This document shows, piece after piece, positions 16,211-26,074 of a DNA stretch of 64,000 nt (the first letter of the stretch is position 1; each line of letters opens with the position of its first letter). The position numbers and the translations under genes were made by a program. The notes under the pieces were generated by a model. The model did not search any database, had not been told where the DNA came from, and worked only from the letters and a program-made list of their open reading frames with translations. Origin of the DNA: Fredinandcohnia onubensis (GTDB taxonomy: Bacteria > Bacillota > Bacilli > Bacillales > Bacillaceae_L); NCBI RefSeq assembly GCF_002734285.1, contig NZ_NSEA01000021.1, positions 1 to 64,000 on the forward strand. The letters run 5' to 3'.

Positions 16211-18272
16211 CCACTCGATTTTAACAAAAATCATTGTTTTTATCATTGCGATCTTGTGTTTTACAGGAATGGCTCGAGCAGTTGTTGAAGTGGAGATTGT
16301 AAATGATGGGAATTTTAGTAGCGTAACCGAAGAGCATTACATAGAGAGCATGGCCTATGTAAGGGAAAGTGAAAGGTTGATAGGTGACCTTACAAGGCTC
16401 TTAGGTGAATATAAAAGTGAGGAACATATTTTAAGTGGCAAAACCATTCGCCAGGATGAATGGAAGCAAGTAGAAGAAAACTTATATTACACAGAGTTTC
16501 AACATTCAAGATCTTATAATCCTGAGTTAGGTGAAGAGAATAACTTTGAAAAGTTTATAGAAGAATATGCAAATAAACTAACTGAGGCTAAAGATCAGAT
16601 GATTAAAGATGATTTGAAAGAGTTTCATATGCTTGTGCAAAATCTTGAAGATTACGAGCCAACCTTTTATGCAAGTGATGGTACCAATGTGTTTGCAAAT
16701 AGTTCGAGAACGAAAAAAGAACAGTTTGAAACGTCACCTGCATATATGATATTTGAGGGATACAAACAAGAGTTTTATCCAAACGAAACAGAGAAAAATG
16801 AACATCTATATCGTGTTACAGAACAAATCGATGAAATCGATATGGAAAACATCGTGATTTTTGTAGGGTTTTCGAATCAATTTTTAAATGAAAAAGCGGA
16901 AGCGTGGGAAGAAGGAAAAGCAGTTGCTACTTCAAGCTTATATCAATTATTAGGATACTTAGCAGGATTCATTCTTACATTTATTTATTTAGTGCTTGTA
17001 GTTGGTAGAAAGTCATTTCGCGATAAAGAGGTAACCTTCCGACCAGTTGAAAGACTTTATAATGATATAAATATTGTTATGTGCATTCTTCTTTTTCCAC
17101 TATGGATAACGTTAGTGGATGATGTGTTTGAAAATATGACGAATATGTTCACCATTATCACAATCCCGATTGCGATTTTGGAATTATTGTTGATACTGCT
17201 ACTTGTGAAGCATGTAAAAAATAAAACGCTTTTCAAACACACATTGATCTATACAATCATCTACAAATTAGTGAAATTTATTGGCGATGTCTATAAAAGC
17301 GGAAGCATTGCTGTAAAGACAGTATTACTTGTAATTGGCTACCCTCTATTGATTGCTATTACATTTTTCATGTTTCCAATTACGATAGGGATCGCCGCTT
17401 GGTTTGCTTATAAAAAGGTCAAGGCCTTCCAGAACATTCAAAAAGGAATCGAGATTGTTAAGGATGGCAATCTTCATCATCGAATAGAGGTTGAAGGAAA
17501 TGGCGAATTCGCAAAACTTTCTTCAAATGTAAATAGCATTACAGATGGGTTGAAAAAAGCAGTAGATAGTGAGTTGAAAAGTGAGCGGTTAAAAACGGAA
17601 CTTATCACCAATGTCTCACATGATATCAGGAATCCGTTAACTTCGATTATCACGTATGTTGATTTATTGAAACATGAAAAGGATCAAACAAAAGCAAGTG
17701 AATATATTGAAGTACTTGATCAAAAAGCACAAAGGCTCAAACTGCTAACAGATGATTTATTTGAAGCATCGAAAGCATCTAGCGGAAATATTCCAGTACA
17801 AGTAGATAAGATTGATATCGTGTCATTAATTACCCAGGGTCTAGGGGAAGTGAATGATAAGATAGAAGCAATGGGCTTGGATATGAAGCTGAATCATCCT
17901 GACAATAAAGTCTATGTTACAGCCGATGGGAAACTATTATGGAGGTCCATCGAGAACGTCTTATCGAATATATTTAAATATGCACTTGAACGTTCAAGAG
18001 TCTATATAGATATAGAGGAGTTAGACAACGAAATACGAATATCTTTTAAAAACATCTCAGCCTATGAGTTAAATATCTCTGCTGAAGAACTAATGGAACG
18101 ATTTAAACGAGGCGATGAATCCAGAAACAGTCAAGGCAGTGGCTTAGGACTTTCAATCGCAAGAAACCTCATTGAACTCCAAAAAGGCAAATTCAATATT
18201 CACGTTGATGGAGATTTATTTAAGGCCGTTATTTATTTACCTAAGTATGACCCTACTGATAAAATGATATGA
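16185..18272 (+). CDS. membrane sensor histidine kinase
   Basis: The 695-residue kinase has one N-terminal membrane helix (about 10-30), an extracytoplasmic region to about 248, then four or five more helices between 250 and 405 (LGYLAGFILTFIYLVLV, IVMCILLFPLWITLV, IAILELLLILLLV, LLVIGYPLLIAITFFMF). A HAMP-like linker leads to the HisKA motif NVSHDIRNPLTS (His479). The ATPase end has ENVLSNIFKYA and GSGLGLSIARNLIE. The TTG at 16185 is chosen because AAGGTGGTG lies 7 nt upstream. Translation is coupled to the response regulator. The extra helices in the middle suggest a membrane-linked signal such as envelope stress. Confidence 0.9.
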   Translation: MDIRWKKYSHSILTKIIVFIIAILCFTGMARAVVEVEIVNDGNFSSVTEEHYIESMAYVRESERLIGDLTRLLGEYKSEEHILSGKTIRQDEWKQVEENLYYTEFQHSRSYNPELGEENNFEKFIEEYANKLTEAKDQMIKDDLKEFHMLVQNLEDYEPTFYASDGTNVFANSSRTKKEQFETSPAYMIFEGYKQEFYPNETEKNEHLYRVTEQIDEIDMENIVIFVGFSNQFLNEKAEAWEEGKAVATSSLYQLLGYLAGFILTFIYLVLVVGRKSFRDKEVTFRPVERLYNDINIVMCILLFPLWITLVDDVFENMTNMFTIITIPIAILELLLILLLVKHVKNKTLFKHTLIYTIIYKLVKFIGDVYKSGSIAVKTVLLVIGYPLLIAITFFMFPITIGIAAWFAYKKVKAFQNIQKGIEIVKDGNLHHRIEVEGNGEFAKLSSNVNSITDGLKKAVDSELKSERLKTELITNVSHDIRNPLTSIITYVDLLKHEKDQTKASEYIEVLDQKAQRLKLLTDDLFEASKASSGNIPVQVDKIDIVSLITQGLGEVNDKIEAMGLDMKLNHPDNKVYVTADGKLLWRSIENVLSNIFKYALERSRVYIDIEELDNEIRISFKNISAYELNISAEELMERFKRGDESRNSQGSGLGLSIARNLIELQKGKFNIHVDGDLFKAVIYLPKYDPTDKMI

Positions 18273-18351
18273 TAAATATGGAAACAGGATTCTATGATTG
18301 TTGCCAATTACCAAGTACTATTCATAGGAAATATCGATGGAGGAATACAGT

Positions 18352-18750
18352 ATGAAAATCATTGTTACTAGTTTATTTGTAGAAGATCAGGATAAGGCGC
18401 TGAAGTTTTATTCTGAAACTCTTGGCTTTGTAAAAAAGCATGATGTTCCCATGGGAGAATTTAGATGGATTACACTTGTATCTCCCGAAGATCAGCAAGG
18501 TACTGAGCTTGTGCTCGAACCAAATAACAATCCCACTGCCAAAGAATATCAACAGAAGTTATATGCTGGAAATATCCCAGCAACGATGTTTGGGGTAGAA
18601 AATATCCAAAATGAATACGAACGATTAATGGAGCTTGGCGTGAAATTTACGATGAAACCGACAAATGCTGGTCAAGTAACAATAGCTGTCTTCGATGACA
18701 CTTGCGGAAACCTTATTCAAATCGCTCAGCAGAACAATCCGAATAATTAA
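18352..18750 (+). CDS. VOC family (glyoxalase-fold) protein
   Basis: This 132-residue protein has one VOC pair of beta-alpha-beta-beta-beta modules. It shows SLFVEDQDKALKFYSETLGF at the start, ELVLEPN mid-way and VAVFDDTCGNLIQI-type ending, where Glu and the terminal-region residues often bind metal. Many relatives are annotated as glyoxalase or bleomycin-resistance proteins, and substrate cannot be told from sequence. GGAGG lies 7 nt before the ATG at 18352. It stands alone, with a terminator downstream. Confidence 0.85.
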   Translation: MKIIVTSLFVEDQDKALKFYSETLGFVKKHDVPMGEFRWITLVSPEDQQGTELVLEPNNNPTAKEYQQKLYAGNIPATMFGVENIQNEYERLMELGVKFTMKPTNAGQVTIAVFDDTCGNLIQIAQQNNPNN

Positions 18751-18794
18751 AAGAAGCAATAATTGAACAATGAAGTATATTTTAAATACAGTAA

Positions 18795-18829
18795 ATGACT
18801 AGGGAAATATAAAAACCTAGTCTTTTTTC
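18795..18829 (+). terminator. terminator after the VOC gene
   Basis: GACTAGG and CCTAGTC pair perfectly around a 12-nt loop and are followed by six T's. Confidence 0.8.
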
Positions 18830-18884
18830 TTTGGAGTTTTTTTGGTGAATCAATAATAATATATTAAAGAGAACTAAAAATTTA

Positions 18885-18913
18885 TTGAAAAACGATAAAT
18901 AATATCTTATAAT
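18885..18913 (+). promoter_or_regulatory. sigma-A type promoter
   Basis: TTGAAA (18885-18890) and a perfect TATAAT (18908-18913) are separated by exactly 17 bp. This is 45 bp upstream of the DUF4367-like gene. Confidence 0.75.
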
Positions 18914-18957
18914 CAATATAACGAATTAAATGCTATGTTTGAAAGGAATGGAGTACA

Positions 18958-19806
18958 TTGAAAACTAAAACAAAACGTCTACTTATTACTGGGGTTACAG
19001 CAGCCGCTGTCTTTAGCTCATTTGCAATCCCTCAATTTCGAGTAGAAGCAAATGAATTTTTATCATTATTCCGTGTTAACCAACTTGAGATGGTGAAGTT
19101 GACGCAAAGTGATATCAGTGAAATTGAGAATTGGGTCCGTGAAAATAAAGAAGGTTCGTTAGACTTAGCGGGAATTGGAAAATTGGAAATGTCAGAGACA
19201 GCAGGGGAGCCAACTTTCTATGAAACGGACCAATCAGCTGCAGAAGCTGGCTACTCCGTGCCTAAATTAGGAGAATATGAGATTGAAGGAGTAAGTGTGA
19301 CTCCAGCAACAACCATTACCTTTACTTTAAATATCGAAAAAGCAAATCAATTATTATCTCAATTAGGTTCAGAACAACAATTTGAAGCTGCTTTAGATGA
19401 ACAACCGTTTTCCGTATCAACATATGATGCGATTCAAACGGATTACAGGCTGAATGAGCAACACATCAGATATATGCGAACAAAATCTCCAGAAATCAAA
19501 GTTCCTGAAGGAGTATCGATCAATGAAGTAAAAGCTACATTGCTTTCTCTACCATTTTTACCTGAGAATGTGAAGACACAGCTTGCAGATATCGATCATA
19601 TTGAAACCAGCTTACCTATTCCTCATGTAGAAAGAGAAGGTTCTACCGTGACGGAAGTTCGTGTAGGAGATGCTCCTGGGTTTGTCGTAGAAAGTGACGA
19701 GGATTCCTATATGGTTTGGCAAGAAGATGGAAATATTCATGTGATTTATACGCAAAGTAAAATGGGAGCAGATGAACTAATTGAATTAGGTAAGCAAATG
19801 AAGTAA
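18958..19806 (+). CDS. secreted or membrane-anchored DUF4367-like protein
   Basis: This 282-residue protein begins with KTKTKR and one hydrophobic segment (about 8-25) that could be a signal peptide or anchor. The C-terminal part (VVESDEDSYMVWQEDGNIHV, then a final MGADELIELGKQMK) resembles the DUF4367/LolA-like end found in extracytoplasmic parts of anti-sigma factors. The zinc-binding anti-sigma domain normally found before the membrane helix is absent, so it is not a complete anti-sigma factor. The TTG start is supported by GAAAGGAATGGAG. It precedes an ABC exporter, which suggests a role in an envelope response, but this is inference. Confidence 0.65.
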   Translation: MKTKTKRLLITGVTAAAVFSSFAIPQFRVEANEFLSLFRVNQLEMVKLTQSDISEIENWVRENKEGSLDLAGIGKLEMSETAGEPTFYETDQSAAEAGYSVPKLGEYEIEGVSVTPATTITFTLNIEKANQLLSQLGSEQQFEAALDEQPFSVSTYDAIQTDYRLNEQHIRYMRTKSPEIKVPEGVSINEVKATLLSLPFLPENVKTQLADIDHIETSLPIPHVEREGSTVTEVRVGDAPGFVVESDEDSYMVWQEDGNIHVIYTQSKMGADELIELGKQMK

Positions 19807-19880
19807 AAGAAATGAAAAGTTCAGAGCTCGCTAAAAATGCACTCTGAACTTTTCTTAATAAAACATCATGGAGGAAGAGA

Positions 19881-20813
19881 ATGAACGTTATTCAAACGAA
19901 TTCATTAACGAAAACGTACAATGGAAAAGGTGGAATATCTGATGTAACTTTGTCGGTAGGGGAAGGAATGGTATACGGCTTTTTAGGACCGAATGGTTCC
20001 GGGAAAAGCACGTTTGTTCGTACACTTCTTGGATTACTGCAGCCTACAAGTGGTGAAGGTTATATTCTCGGAGAACCGATTGGAACGACAAAATCAAGGG
20101 AACAAGTAGGATATCTTCCGGAGTTATTTCGTTACCCAGATTGGTTAACAGGTAGGCAATTGTTACTAAGTCATGCTGAATTATGTAGGATACCAGTTCG
20201 CGAGCGGAACAAACGAATTGATGAAGTAATCGAGTTAGTTGGAATGACAGGAAGAGAAAATGGTAGGATAAGTGGCTTTTCAAAGGGAATGTCCCAACGA
20301 ATTGGTCTTGCTTGTGCTATTTTAAATGATCCGAAAGTAGTCTTTCTTGATGAGCCAACATCTGCACTTGACCCAATAGGACGCAAAGATGTGCGAGACC
20401 TCATGGTGTATCTTCGCGACCAAGGTAAAACCGTTTTTTTAAATAGTCATTTGTTGTATGAAGTAGAGTCAGTGTGTGATCATGTTTCGATTGTTCATCA
20501 AGGCGAAATGGTTGCACAGGGACCGTGGCGTGAGTTAATGATGACGGAAGCAAAAGTGGAGGTTGTAACGGATAAGCCGATAGTTGCACTGCCTTCATTT
20601 GTGACACGTAATCAGAAGGTAAAAGAGGAAGAGGGTCGAACAAGGTGGGTGTTACAGCTTGAGCATGAAGCCGATATACCAAGACTCATTCAATTCTTAG
20701 CTTCAAACCAAGTTTCAATCTTTGAAGTGAAACCCATAATCCCTCATTTAGAGGATGTTTTCTTGTATTGGGTGAACCAGAAAAAGGAGAACGCTTATGT
20801 GGACAATCAGTAA
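19881..20813 (+). CDS. ABC transporter ATP-binding protein
   Basis: The 310-residue ATPase has Walker [10 protein letters not shown] (about residue 36), the signature in [12 protein letters not shown], Walker [14 protein letters not shown] and the switch His in [10 protein letters not shown]-terminal extension of about 90 residues is typical of ABC-2 drug or peptide exporters. The gene overlaps the permease by 17 bp. GAGGAAGAG lies upstream of the ATG. Substrate is unknown; lipid, antimicrobial or peptide export are all possible. Confidence 0.92.
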   Translation: MNVIQTNSLTKTYNGKGGISDVTLSVGEGMVYGFLGPNGSGKSTFVRTLLGLLQPTSGEGYILGEPIGTTKSREQVGYLPELFRYPDWLTGRQLLLSHAELCRIPVRERNKRIDEVIELVGMTGRENGRISGFSKGMSQRIGLACAILNDPKVVFLDEPTSALDPIGRKDVRDLMVYLRDQGKTVFLNSHLLYEVESVCDHVSIVHQGEMVAQGPWRELMMTEAKVEVVTDKPIVALPSFVTRNQKVKEEEGRTRWVLQLEHEADIPRLIQFLASNQVSIFEVKPIIPHLEDVFLYWVNQKKENAYVDNQ

Positions 20814-21657
20814 ATTAACCTTTAAAGAAATGGTATCAAAGCGAATTTTTTTAATTACGATTATGATGACTCTCGTATTTCTGGCTCTTTACGGTACGGC
20901 TATTTATTTTGCTGGTAAGGATACACCGGGGGCGAATGCTGGAACACAAGTAATTTTAATGCAGCAGTTTGTCGCATCACAACTTATGGGGGTCGGCCTT
21001 TATTTTTCATCTTTTATCATTGCTCTACTTGCGATATTGTCTAGCGTTAGTACTATTTCAGGGGAAGTGTCAAGTCACCAAATTGATACTTGGTTGATGC
21101 GCCCAATTTCTAGAGCCCGATTTGTTTTGGGCAAGTTTATCGGATTAGCTTTACTCTTAATCTCTTATGCTATCGGACTCTTTTTTAGTATTATCCTCAT
21201 TCATCAAGGGATAGGTGCGGAATGGATGGCATTGGACATTAAACCAATGCAGATATTGAAAGCTGTAAGTGTATTTGCCATTCAGCCATTTGTTTTGATC
21301 GCATTTGGGTTATTTTTAAGTACACGAATGACCACCTTGAATGCAGGCATTGTTTCCATTATCTTATATGGCGCGGCGTTTATAGGAGGTTTTATTGAAC
21401 AATTTGGAGCCGTAATTGAAAAAACGACTCTCGTAAATATTGGGATCGTGATGAGCCTCGTATTTCCAATTGATTCAATCTATCGTAAAATGACAATTTT
21501 ATTATTTGACACGTCGGATAGCCCATTGTCACTTGCACAAGGTGGGATGTTCACAAGTATCTCAAATCCTAGTAACCTGATGATTGGGTATGCGTTGTTA
21601 TATGGAGTACTTATTGTGTTAATTTCGATTTATAGTTTTAAAAAGCGGGATGTGTAG
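20797..21657 (+). CDS. ABC-2 type transporter permease
   Basis: The 286-residue membrane protein has about six helices: one near residues 18-38, a pair between 60 and 90, then 105-130, 150-165, 178-200 and a final LLYGVLIVLISIYSF. The soluble loop after the first helix holds the KDTPGANAGTQ segment. It is translated in overlap with its ATPase and forms the membrane part of that exporter. A terminator follows. Confidence 0.88.
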   Translation: MWTISKLTFKEMVSKRIFLITIMMTLVFLALYGTAIYFAGKDTPGANAGTQVILMQQFVASQLMGVGLYFSSFIIALLAILSSVSTISGEVSSHQIDTWLMRPISRARFVLGKFIGLALLLISYAIGLFFSIILIHQGIGAEWMALDIKPMQILKAVSVFAIQPFVLIAFGLFLSTRMTTLNAGIVSIILYGAAFIGGFIEQFGAVIEKTTLVNIGIVMSLVFPIDSIYRKMTILLFDTSDSPLSLAQGGMFTSISNPSNLMIGYALLYGVLIVLISIYSFKKRDV

Positions 21658-21683
21658 TAAAAAAATTTGGTACTAATAATAAA

Positions 21684-21717
21684 TGCCGATTTTTCAATAA
21701 TGAGAAATCGGCTTTAT
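21684..21717 (+). terminator. terminator after the ABC exporter
   Basis: GCCGATTTTTC pairs with GAGAAATCGGC around AATAAT and is followed by TTTATTTA. Confidence 0.7.
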
Positions 21718-21810
21718 TTATTCATTGACGATTTGTTCACCCTCTTCTAAAGTAAAGTAAATACATTCTGTTACTCTATACATAAATACCAATATCAAAG
21801 GGGTGCTGAG

Positions 21811-23166
21811 ATGGATACGATTTTAGGCAAAACAAAAGATGAATGGATACAGAACTATCCATTACTAGAAAAACTCATGTTAACTGAGGAGGTTTTTTGG
21901 AACAATCCGAAGTACATAGATTTTGAAAGAGCGATTCAACATGTTTCTTTAGGAATCGAGGATGTCCGTGATGCGGAAGAGAGGCTAATGAGGTTTGCAC
22001 CTTATCTTGCAAGTGCTTTTCCAGAAACAATGGATATGAATGGAATTATTGAATCGCCTTTAAAAGAAATTCCTGAGATGCAGCGCTCCCTTGAGAGTTT
22101 GTTTACTGAAAAGATAGTAGGAAAACTGCTTCTAAAATGCGATAGCCATCTACCGATTTCTGGGTCGATTAAAGCAAGAGGCGGTATTTATGAAGTTTTG
22201 AAGCATGCTGAAGATTTAGCCATACAAAATAAACTATTATCAAAGGATGATGATTATAGCAAACTCGAAAGTGATGCATTCAGACATTTCTTTTCCAAGT
22301 ATTCGATCGTTGTGGGTTCTACCGGGAATTTAGGGTTAAGTATTGGAATTATGAGTGCTAAGCTAGGATTTAACGTAACGGTTCATATGTCAGTAGATGC
22401 AAAGCAGTGGAAAAAAGACCTGCTCCGGAGTAAGGGAGTAACAGTAGTCGAACATGAATTGGACTATAGTGTTGCAGTTGAACAGGGTAGAAAACAATCT
22501 CAGGAAGATCCTAATAGCTATTTTATTGATGATGAAAATTCGACCCATTTATTCTTAGGGTATGCCGTTGCAGCATCCAGGCTAAAAAAACAATTGGAAG
22601 CGATGAATATCACAATCAATGAAAAGCATCCATTGTTTGTGTACCTTCCGTGTGGGGTTGGAGGCGGTCCTGGAGGAGTGGCTTTTGGTCTAAAGCTACT
22701 TTTCAAAGACCATGTCCACTGTTTTTTTGCCGAACCGACGCATTCCCCTTGTATGTTACTTGGCTTATTAACCGAGCAGCATGATAAGGTTTCAGTCCAA
22801 GATTTTGGGATTGATAACAAAACGGCAGCGGATGGCTTAGCTGTTGGTCGGCCATCGGGCTTTGTTGGCAAAACATTGGAGCAGCTAATAAGTGGGGTCT
22901 ATACGGTTGAAGATGATCAGCTATTTGCTTATCTTAGTATGTTGGCTCAAACAGAAAATATCTACTTAGAACCGTCTGCACTTGCAGGAATTGCTGGCCC
23001 AGCTCGATTATTTACTGAACCAGAGGGTAGACATTATATCAATCAAAATAACTTAACAGAAAAAATGAAGGATGCCGTTCATATATCATGGGGAACGGGA
23101 GGCAGCATGGTTCCAAAAGAAATCATGGATTCCTATGTAGAAAAAGGGGGAAAGATCCTAAAATAG
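21811..23166 (+). CDS. dsdA: D-serine ammonia-lyase
   Basis: The 451-residue PLP enzyme deaminates D-serine to pyruvate and ammonia, removing a toxic D-amino acid. Lys121 in SGSIKARGG is the PLP-binding lysine. STGNLGLS is the phosphate/ring contact and [10 protein letters not shown] the glycine-rich phosphate loop. GTGGSMVP lies near the end. Length and motif order match DsdA. AAAGGGGTG lies upstream of the ATG. No dsdC or dsdX transporter gene is adjacent, so it appears to be a stand-alone gene. Confidence 0.95.
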   Translation: MDTILGKTKDEWIQNYPLLEKLMLTEEVFWNNPKYIDFERAIQHVSLGIEDVRDAEERLMRFAPYLASAFPETMDMNGIIESPLKEIPEMQRSLESLFTEKIVGKLLLKCDSHLPISGSIKARGGIYEVLKHAEDLAIQNKLLSKDDDYSKLESDAFRHFFSKYSIVVGSTGNLGLSIGIMSAKLGFNVTVHMSVDAKQWKKDLLRSKGVTVVEHELDYSVAVEQGRKQSQEDPNSYFIDDENSTHLFLGYAVAASRLKKQLEAMNITINEKHPLFVYLPCGVGGGPGGVAFGLKLLFKDHVHCFFAEPTHSPCMLLGLLTEQHDKVSVQDFGIDNKTAADGLAVGRPSGFVGKTLEQLISGVYTVEDDQLFAYLSMLAQTENIYLEPSALAGIAGPARLFTEPEGRHYINQNNLTEKMKDAVHISWGTGGSMVPKEIMDSYVEKGGKILK

Positions 23167-23340
23167 AACACACATATCTATATAGATACGAGAATTTTTT
23201 CATCTTCTTTAATAAATGACGCACAAAGAGTTCGTCTTTAATCCTTATATTATATTTACTTCTAACCAGTGTTTTATTTAAAATTAATTCTATTGTATAA
23301 TAAATTTAAATAAATCTATTATATAATGAGGTGGTTATGA

Positions 23341-23502
23341 ATGACTGCTGATGAAATAATGAAAGCAATTCAAGAAATGGATAATGGTGAACGGATAAAA
23401 TTACTTAATATGTTATTTGATAATTTTTTTGACAGCAGACCCTCAAAAGATCAAATTATAAAAGAGAAAGAGGAAATTTTTTGGGGTAAAGAAGATGAGT
23501 AA
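23341..23502 (+). CDS. putative antitoxin of a PemK/MazF-type module
   Basis: This 53-residue, mostly charged protein begins ADEIMKAIQEMDNGERIK and ends KEEIFWGKEDE. GAGGTGG lies 6 nt before the ATG, and the frame overlaps the toxin gene by 8 bp. Small size, a helical N-terminus of the type seen in addiction-module antitoxins and strict coupling to a PemK-like toxin support the assignment. I see no clear ribbon-helix-helix or AbrB motif, so DNA binding is unproven. Confidence 0.65.
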   Translation: MTADEIMKAIQEMDNGERIKLLNMLFDNFFDSRPSKDQIIKEKEEIFWGKEDE

Positions 23503-23809
23503 GGCAGGCAAACGTGGAGAGGTTTGGATAATTGAATTAAATGGAAAAAGAAGACCGGTAGTGATCGTAAGTAATGATAATGTAATTGTAGAATTAGACC
23601 AGTTAATTGCTACAATTACAAGCCAAATGGCAAGAAATGAATTTGATGTTGTGATTGAATACTGGGAAGAAGCGGGCTTGGCTAAACCTTCCATTGTCAG
23701 ATGTTCTAAACTAAACACAGTGCATTTTAAAGAATTACTATTTAAAATTGGAAAATTACATGAACATGATTTAGACAGAGTATTGACGGCGATACGAAAA
23801 TACTTTTAA
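23495..23809 (+). CDS. PemK/MazF family toxin
   Basis: The 104-residue protein shows KRGEVWIIELNGKRRPVVIVSND, the start of a MazF/PemK SH3-like barrel with the conserved RP-VIVS strand. IVRCSKLNTV follows in the middle and LDRVLTAIRK at the C-terminus. Family members are mRNA interferases that cut at short sequences during stress. The gene starts inside the antitoxin stop region. The loop between the first strands is somewhat shorter than in B. subtilis NdoA, so the target sequence may differ. Confidence 0.85.
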   Translation: MSKAGKRGEVWIIELNGKRRPVVIVSNDNVIVELDQLIATITSQMARNEFDVVIEYWEEAGLAKPSIVRCSKLNTVHFKELLFKIGKLHEHDLDRVLTAIRKYF

Positions 23810-23835
23810 ATTTTTATCCTGTATAGATGATGTTA

Positions 23836-23894
23836 AAAGGACCAGCCCCGAGTATGCAAAAGCTTTACCGCACTCGTGGGCTGGTTCTTTTTCC
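23836..23894 (+). terminator. terminator after the toxin-antitoxin genes
   Basis: AAAGGACCAGCCC and GGGCTGGTTCTTT form a long stem with further pairing of GAGT/ACTC inside, followed by T's. Confidence 0.8.
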
Positions 23895-23981
23895 AAAAGA
23901 GAAACTGGACATTATTGAACTTTTAATACTCGCACCATTAAACCATAAAAAATGAAATATTTCTTTCAAACCATTTTAACA

Positions 23982-24040
23982 GTCCCTTAATATTCACTTA
24001 CTACAATGAGGTAGATAAGTGAATATGAAGGGGCTTTTAT
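23982..24040 (+). terminator. long hairpin, probable terminator or transcript end
   Basis: GTCCCTTAATATTCACTTA pairs with TAAGTGAATATGAAGGGGC (19 positions with few mismatches) around a 15-nt loop, followed by TTTTATT. It lies ahead of the small gene at 24083. Confidence 0.55.
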
Positions 24041-24082
24041 TGTGAAATAAAAATACCCTAAAACGAAAAGGAGGATAAGGAA

Positions 24083-24283
24083 ATGCCAAAGTTTGTAATC
24101 TTAAACACGAATTTTAGTAATGAACTTATACAAATTGCTGAAGCAATCAACGAACAAATTCAATTTGAAAGCCACCCCAATGCTGTCATAAGAGACATCT
24201 ATCAAGAGACAAAAATCCACATTCATGAATATAAGAAAAAATTATATGTAAAATGCTACACAACAGGAGGCAGTCAGTACTAA
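24083..24283 (+). CDS. small protein of unknown function
   Basis: The 66-residue protein has no membrane segment. It starts PKFVILNTNFSNEL and contains DIYQETKIHIHEYKKKLYVKCY. AAAAGGAGG gives it an excellent ribosome binding site. It lies just upstream of the YfhP-like gene with a 42-bp gap and may share its transcript. I do not recognise it. Confidence 0.6.
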   Translation: MPKFVILNTNFSNELIQIAEAINEQIQFESHPNAVIRDIYQETKIHIHEYKKKLYVKCYTTGGSQY

Positions 24284-24325
24284 CACCATTTTCACTATCA
24301 GCAATAATAAAGGGAGGAAACCATT

Positions 24326-25282
24326 TTGGATACTGCGACACATATTATGACGGGCGTGGGATTAGCGGGTTTGTCCTTTCTTGATCCGACCGTTGCTCAC
24401 CATCCAGAAATACTCTCATCTATCGTTTTTTGTACGGTTGTAGGATCGAATGCTCCTGACGTAGATGTCATTCATAAATTTAGAGGGAATGAGATCTATG
24501 TTCAAAAGCATCGAGGCTATAGTCATTCGATCCCTGCCCAAGGTTTTCTGATCCTTGGTATTGCAGGTGTTGCCACGATTGCTAATGGGGGATTCTACTT
24601 TTCCACCTTTTTGTTTTGGTCCTTTTTAGCCGTCCTACTACATGTATTATCCGATATCTGTAATATTTATGGAACACAAGCCTTACGACCATGGAATAAC
24701 AAATGGATTGCGTTAAATATTCTACCTATCTTTGATCCTTTTATTATGCTCCTTCATATACTTGGTACGGTTTTATGGATCATTGGATTACCACCTGGAA
24801 TTATATTTTTATCTGTTTATATTCTTGTGTTGTTCTATATTTTGCTCCGTTACGTCATACAACAAAAGTTGAAAAAACAACTGCTATCCTATAGTAGTTC
24901 CGGCGTATCCTATACGCTAATCCCAATGTTCCGCATCAATCACTGGGGGATTATTGCCAGTTTTGATGATCGCTATAAGCTTGGAAAATATGAAAATAAT
25001 CGTATTACTTGGTCAAAAGATCTAGTGAAGGCGGATGAAAAAAATAAAATTATCTCTGCAACACATAAAGATACCTTTGTTCATTTTTTAAGAAAACATT
25101 CCGAGTACGTTCATGCCAACATTATCGAAAAAATGGATGGGTATGAGGTACATTGGTATGATCTTCGCTATCAGTCTAGATTGGATGAACCTTATGTGGC
25201 TATTATCAAATTGGATCGAAAGCTTAATTTTGTTAAAAGTGAAGTGAAACGAGGATTCATTACAGTTATAGAAAAAGCATAA
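24326..25282 (+). CDS. membrane-bound metal-dependent hydrolase, YfhP/YdjM-like (DUF457)
   Basis: This 318-residue membrane protein starts DTATHIMTG and contains NAPDVDVI, KHRGYSHS and LLHVLSDICNIYGT. These His/Asp groups are the predicted metal ligands of the family. About five helices lie between residues 10 and 190, with a soluble C-terminal domain of about 125 residues. The TTG start has GGGAGG 8 nt upstream. The family includes B. subtilis YfhP and E. coli YdjM; its reaction is not firmly known. Confidence 0.8.
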   Translation: MDTATHIMTGVGLAGLSFLDPTVAHHPEILSSIVFCTVVGSNAPDVDVIHKFRGNEIYVQKHRGYSHSIPAQGFLILGIAGVATIANGGFYFSTFLFWSFLAVLLHVLSDICNIYGTQALRPWNNKWIALNILPIFDPFIMLLHILGTVLWIIGLPPGIIFLSVYILVLFYILLRYVIQQKLKKQLLSYSSSGVSYTLIPMFRINHWGIIASFDDRYKLGKYENNRITWSKDLVKADEKNKIISATHKDTFVHFLRKHSEYVHANIIEKMDGYEVHWYDLRYQSRLDEPYVAIIKLDRKLNFVKSEVKRGFITVIEKA

Positions 25283-25586
25283 GATAGTCCCTCTATATAT
25301 GTTAATAGAAGAGATAGTCAAATACTTAAAGGGCATTACTGGAACAAAGGTAATGCTTTTCTTTATTACATAAATTAGGAGTAAAGTCCCATATATTCCC
25401 TTTTTATATGAATATAGTAAAAAAGTTATATTTTATATAGTAATTTTGCCTAGTTTCTATAGACAAGTACTAAAAGTATAGCTAATATAAATCTTGGAAT
25501 ATAAAGAAGATTGAGATTATTTGAGTAAAAACAACTGGTATAGGAACACCTTTAATGATCTTGCTCTGGAAAAGGGTGAGGTATAC

Positions 25587-26042
25587 ATGTTAGAAATAAT
25601 TATTCTTTTATCTTCATGGATAATAGGAATCTTATTATTCTTTTTATTGGTACCCGTTTCAAAAATTCGCTTAGCCATTTTAGGCTTGCTTATTATGCAA
25701 GCGATTACTTGGCCGTTAGGTTTTTTTGTCTCCGAATTTAATTTAATCAGCTACCCAGTTCGATTTTTTGATGATGCGGCTCGAACTAGTTTTACATTTG
25801 AATACTTTGCGTTCCCAATCGTTAGTGCTATGTATAATTTATATTATCCACGAAAATCCAAGTTAGGAGGACTTTTATATACAAGTATAATCGTTTCTTT
25901 ATTAACAGGTATAGAGGTGATACTTGAAAGATACACAGATAACATTGAATATGTACATTGGAGATGGTACTGGAGTTGGATTTCAATGTTTATTACTTTA
26001 TATATATCGTTCGGGATATGGAAATGGTTTATTAAAAAATAG
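25587..26042 (+). CDS. CBO0543 family integral membrane protein
   Basis: The 151-residue protein has about five membrane helices. It shows ITWPLGFFVSEFNLISYPVR, the FEYFAFPIV core and an NLYYPRKS loop, then YVHWRWYWSWIS. The same features recur in the proteins at 51292-51753 and 51750-52238. The ATG at 25587 fits AAGGGTGAGG about 5 nt upstream; an earlier TTG at 25521 has no good site. Function is unknown. Relatives occur in spore formers. Confidence 0.75.
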   Translation: MLEIIILLSSWIIGILLFFLLVPVSKIRLAILGLLIMQAITWPLGFFVSEFNLISYPVRFFDDAARTSFTFEYFAFPIVSAMYNLYYPRKSKLGGLLYTSIIVSLLTGIEVILERYTDNIEYVHWRWYWSWISMFITLYISFGIWKWFIKK

Positions 26043-26074
26043 CATAAGTCCCTTAGGACCTATGCTATTTTTGA

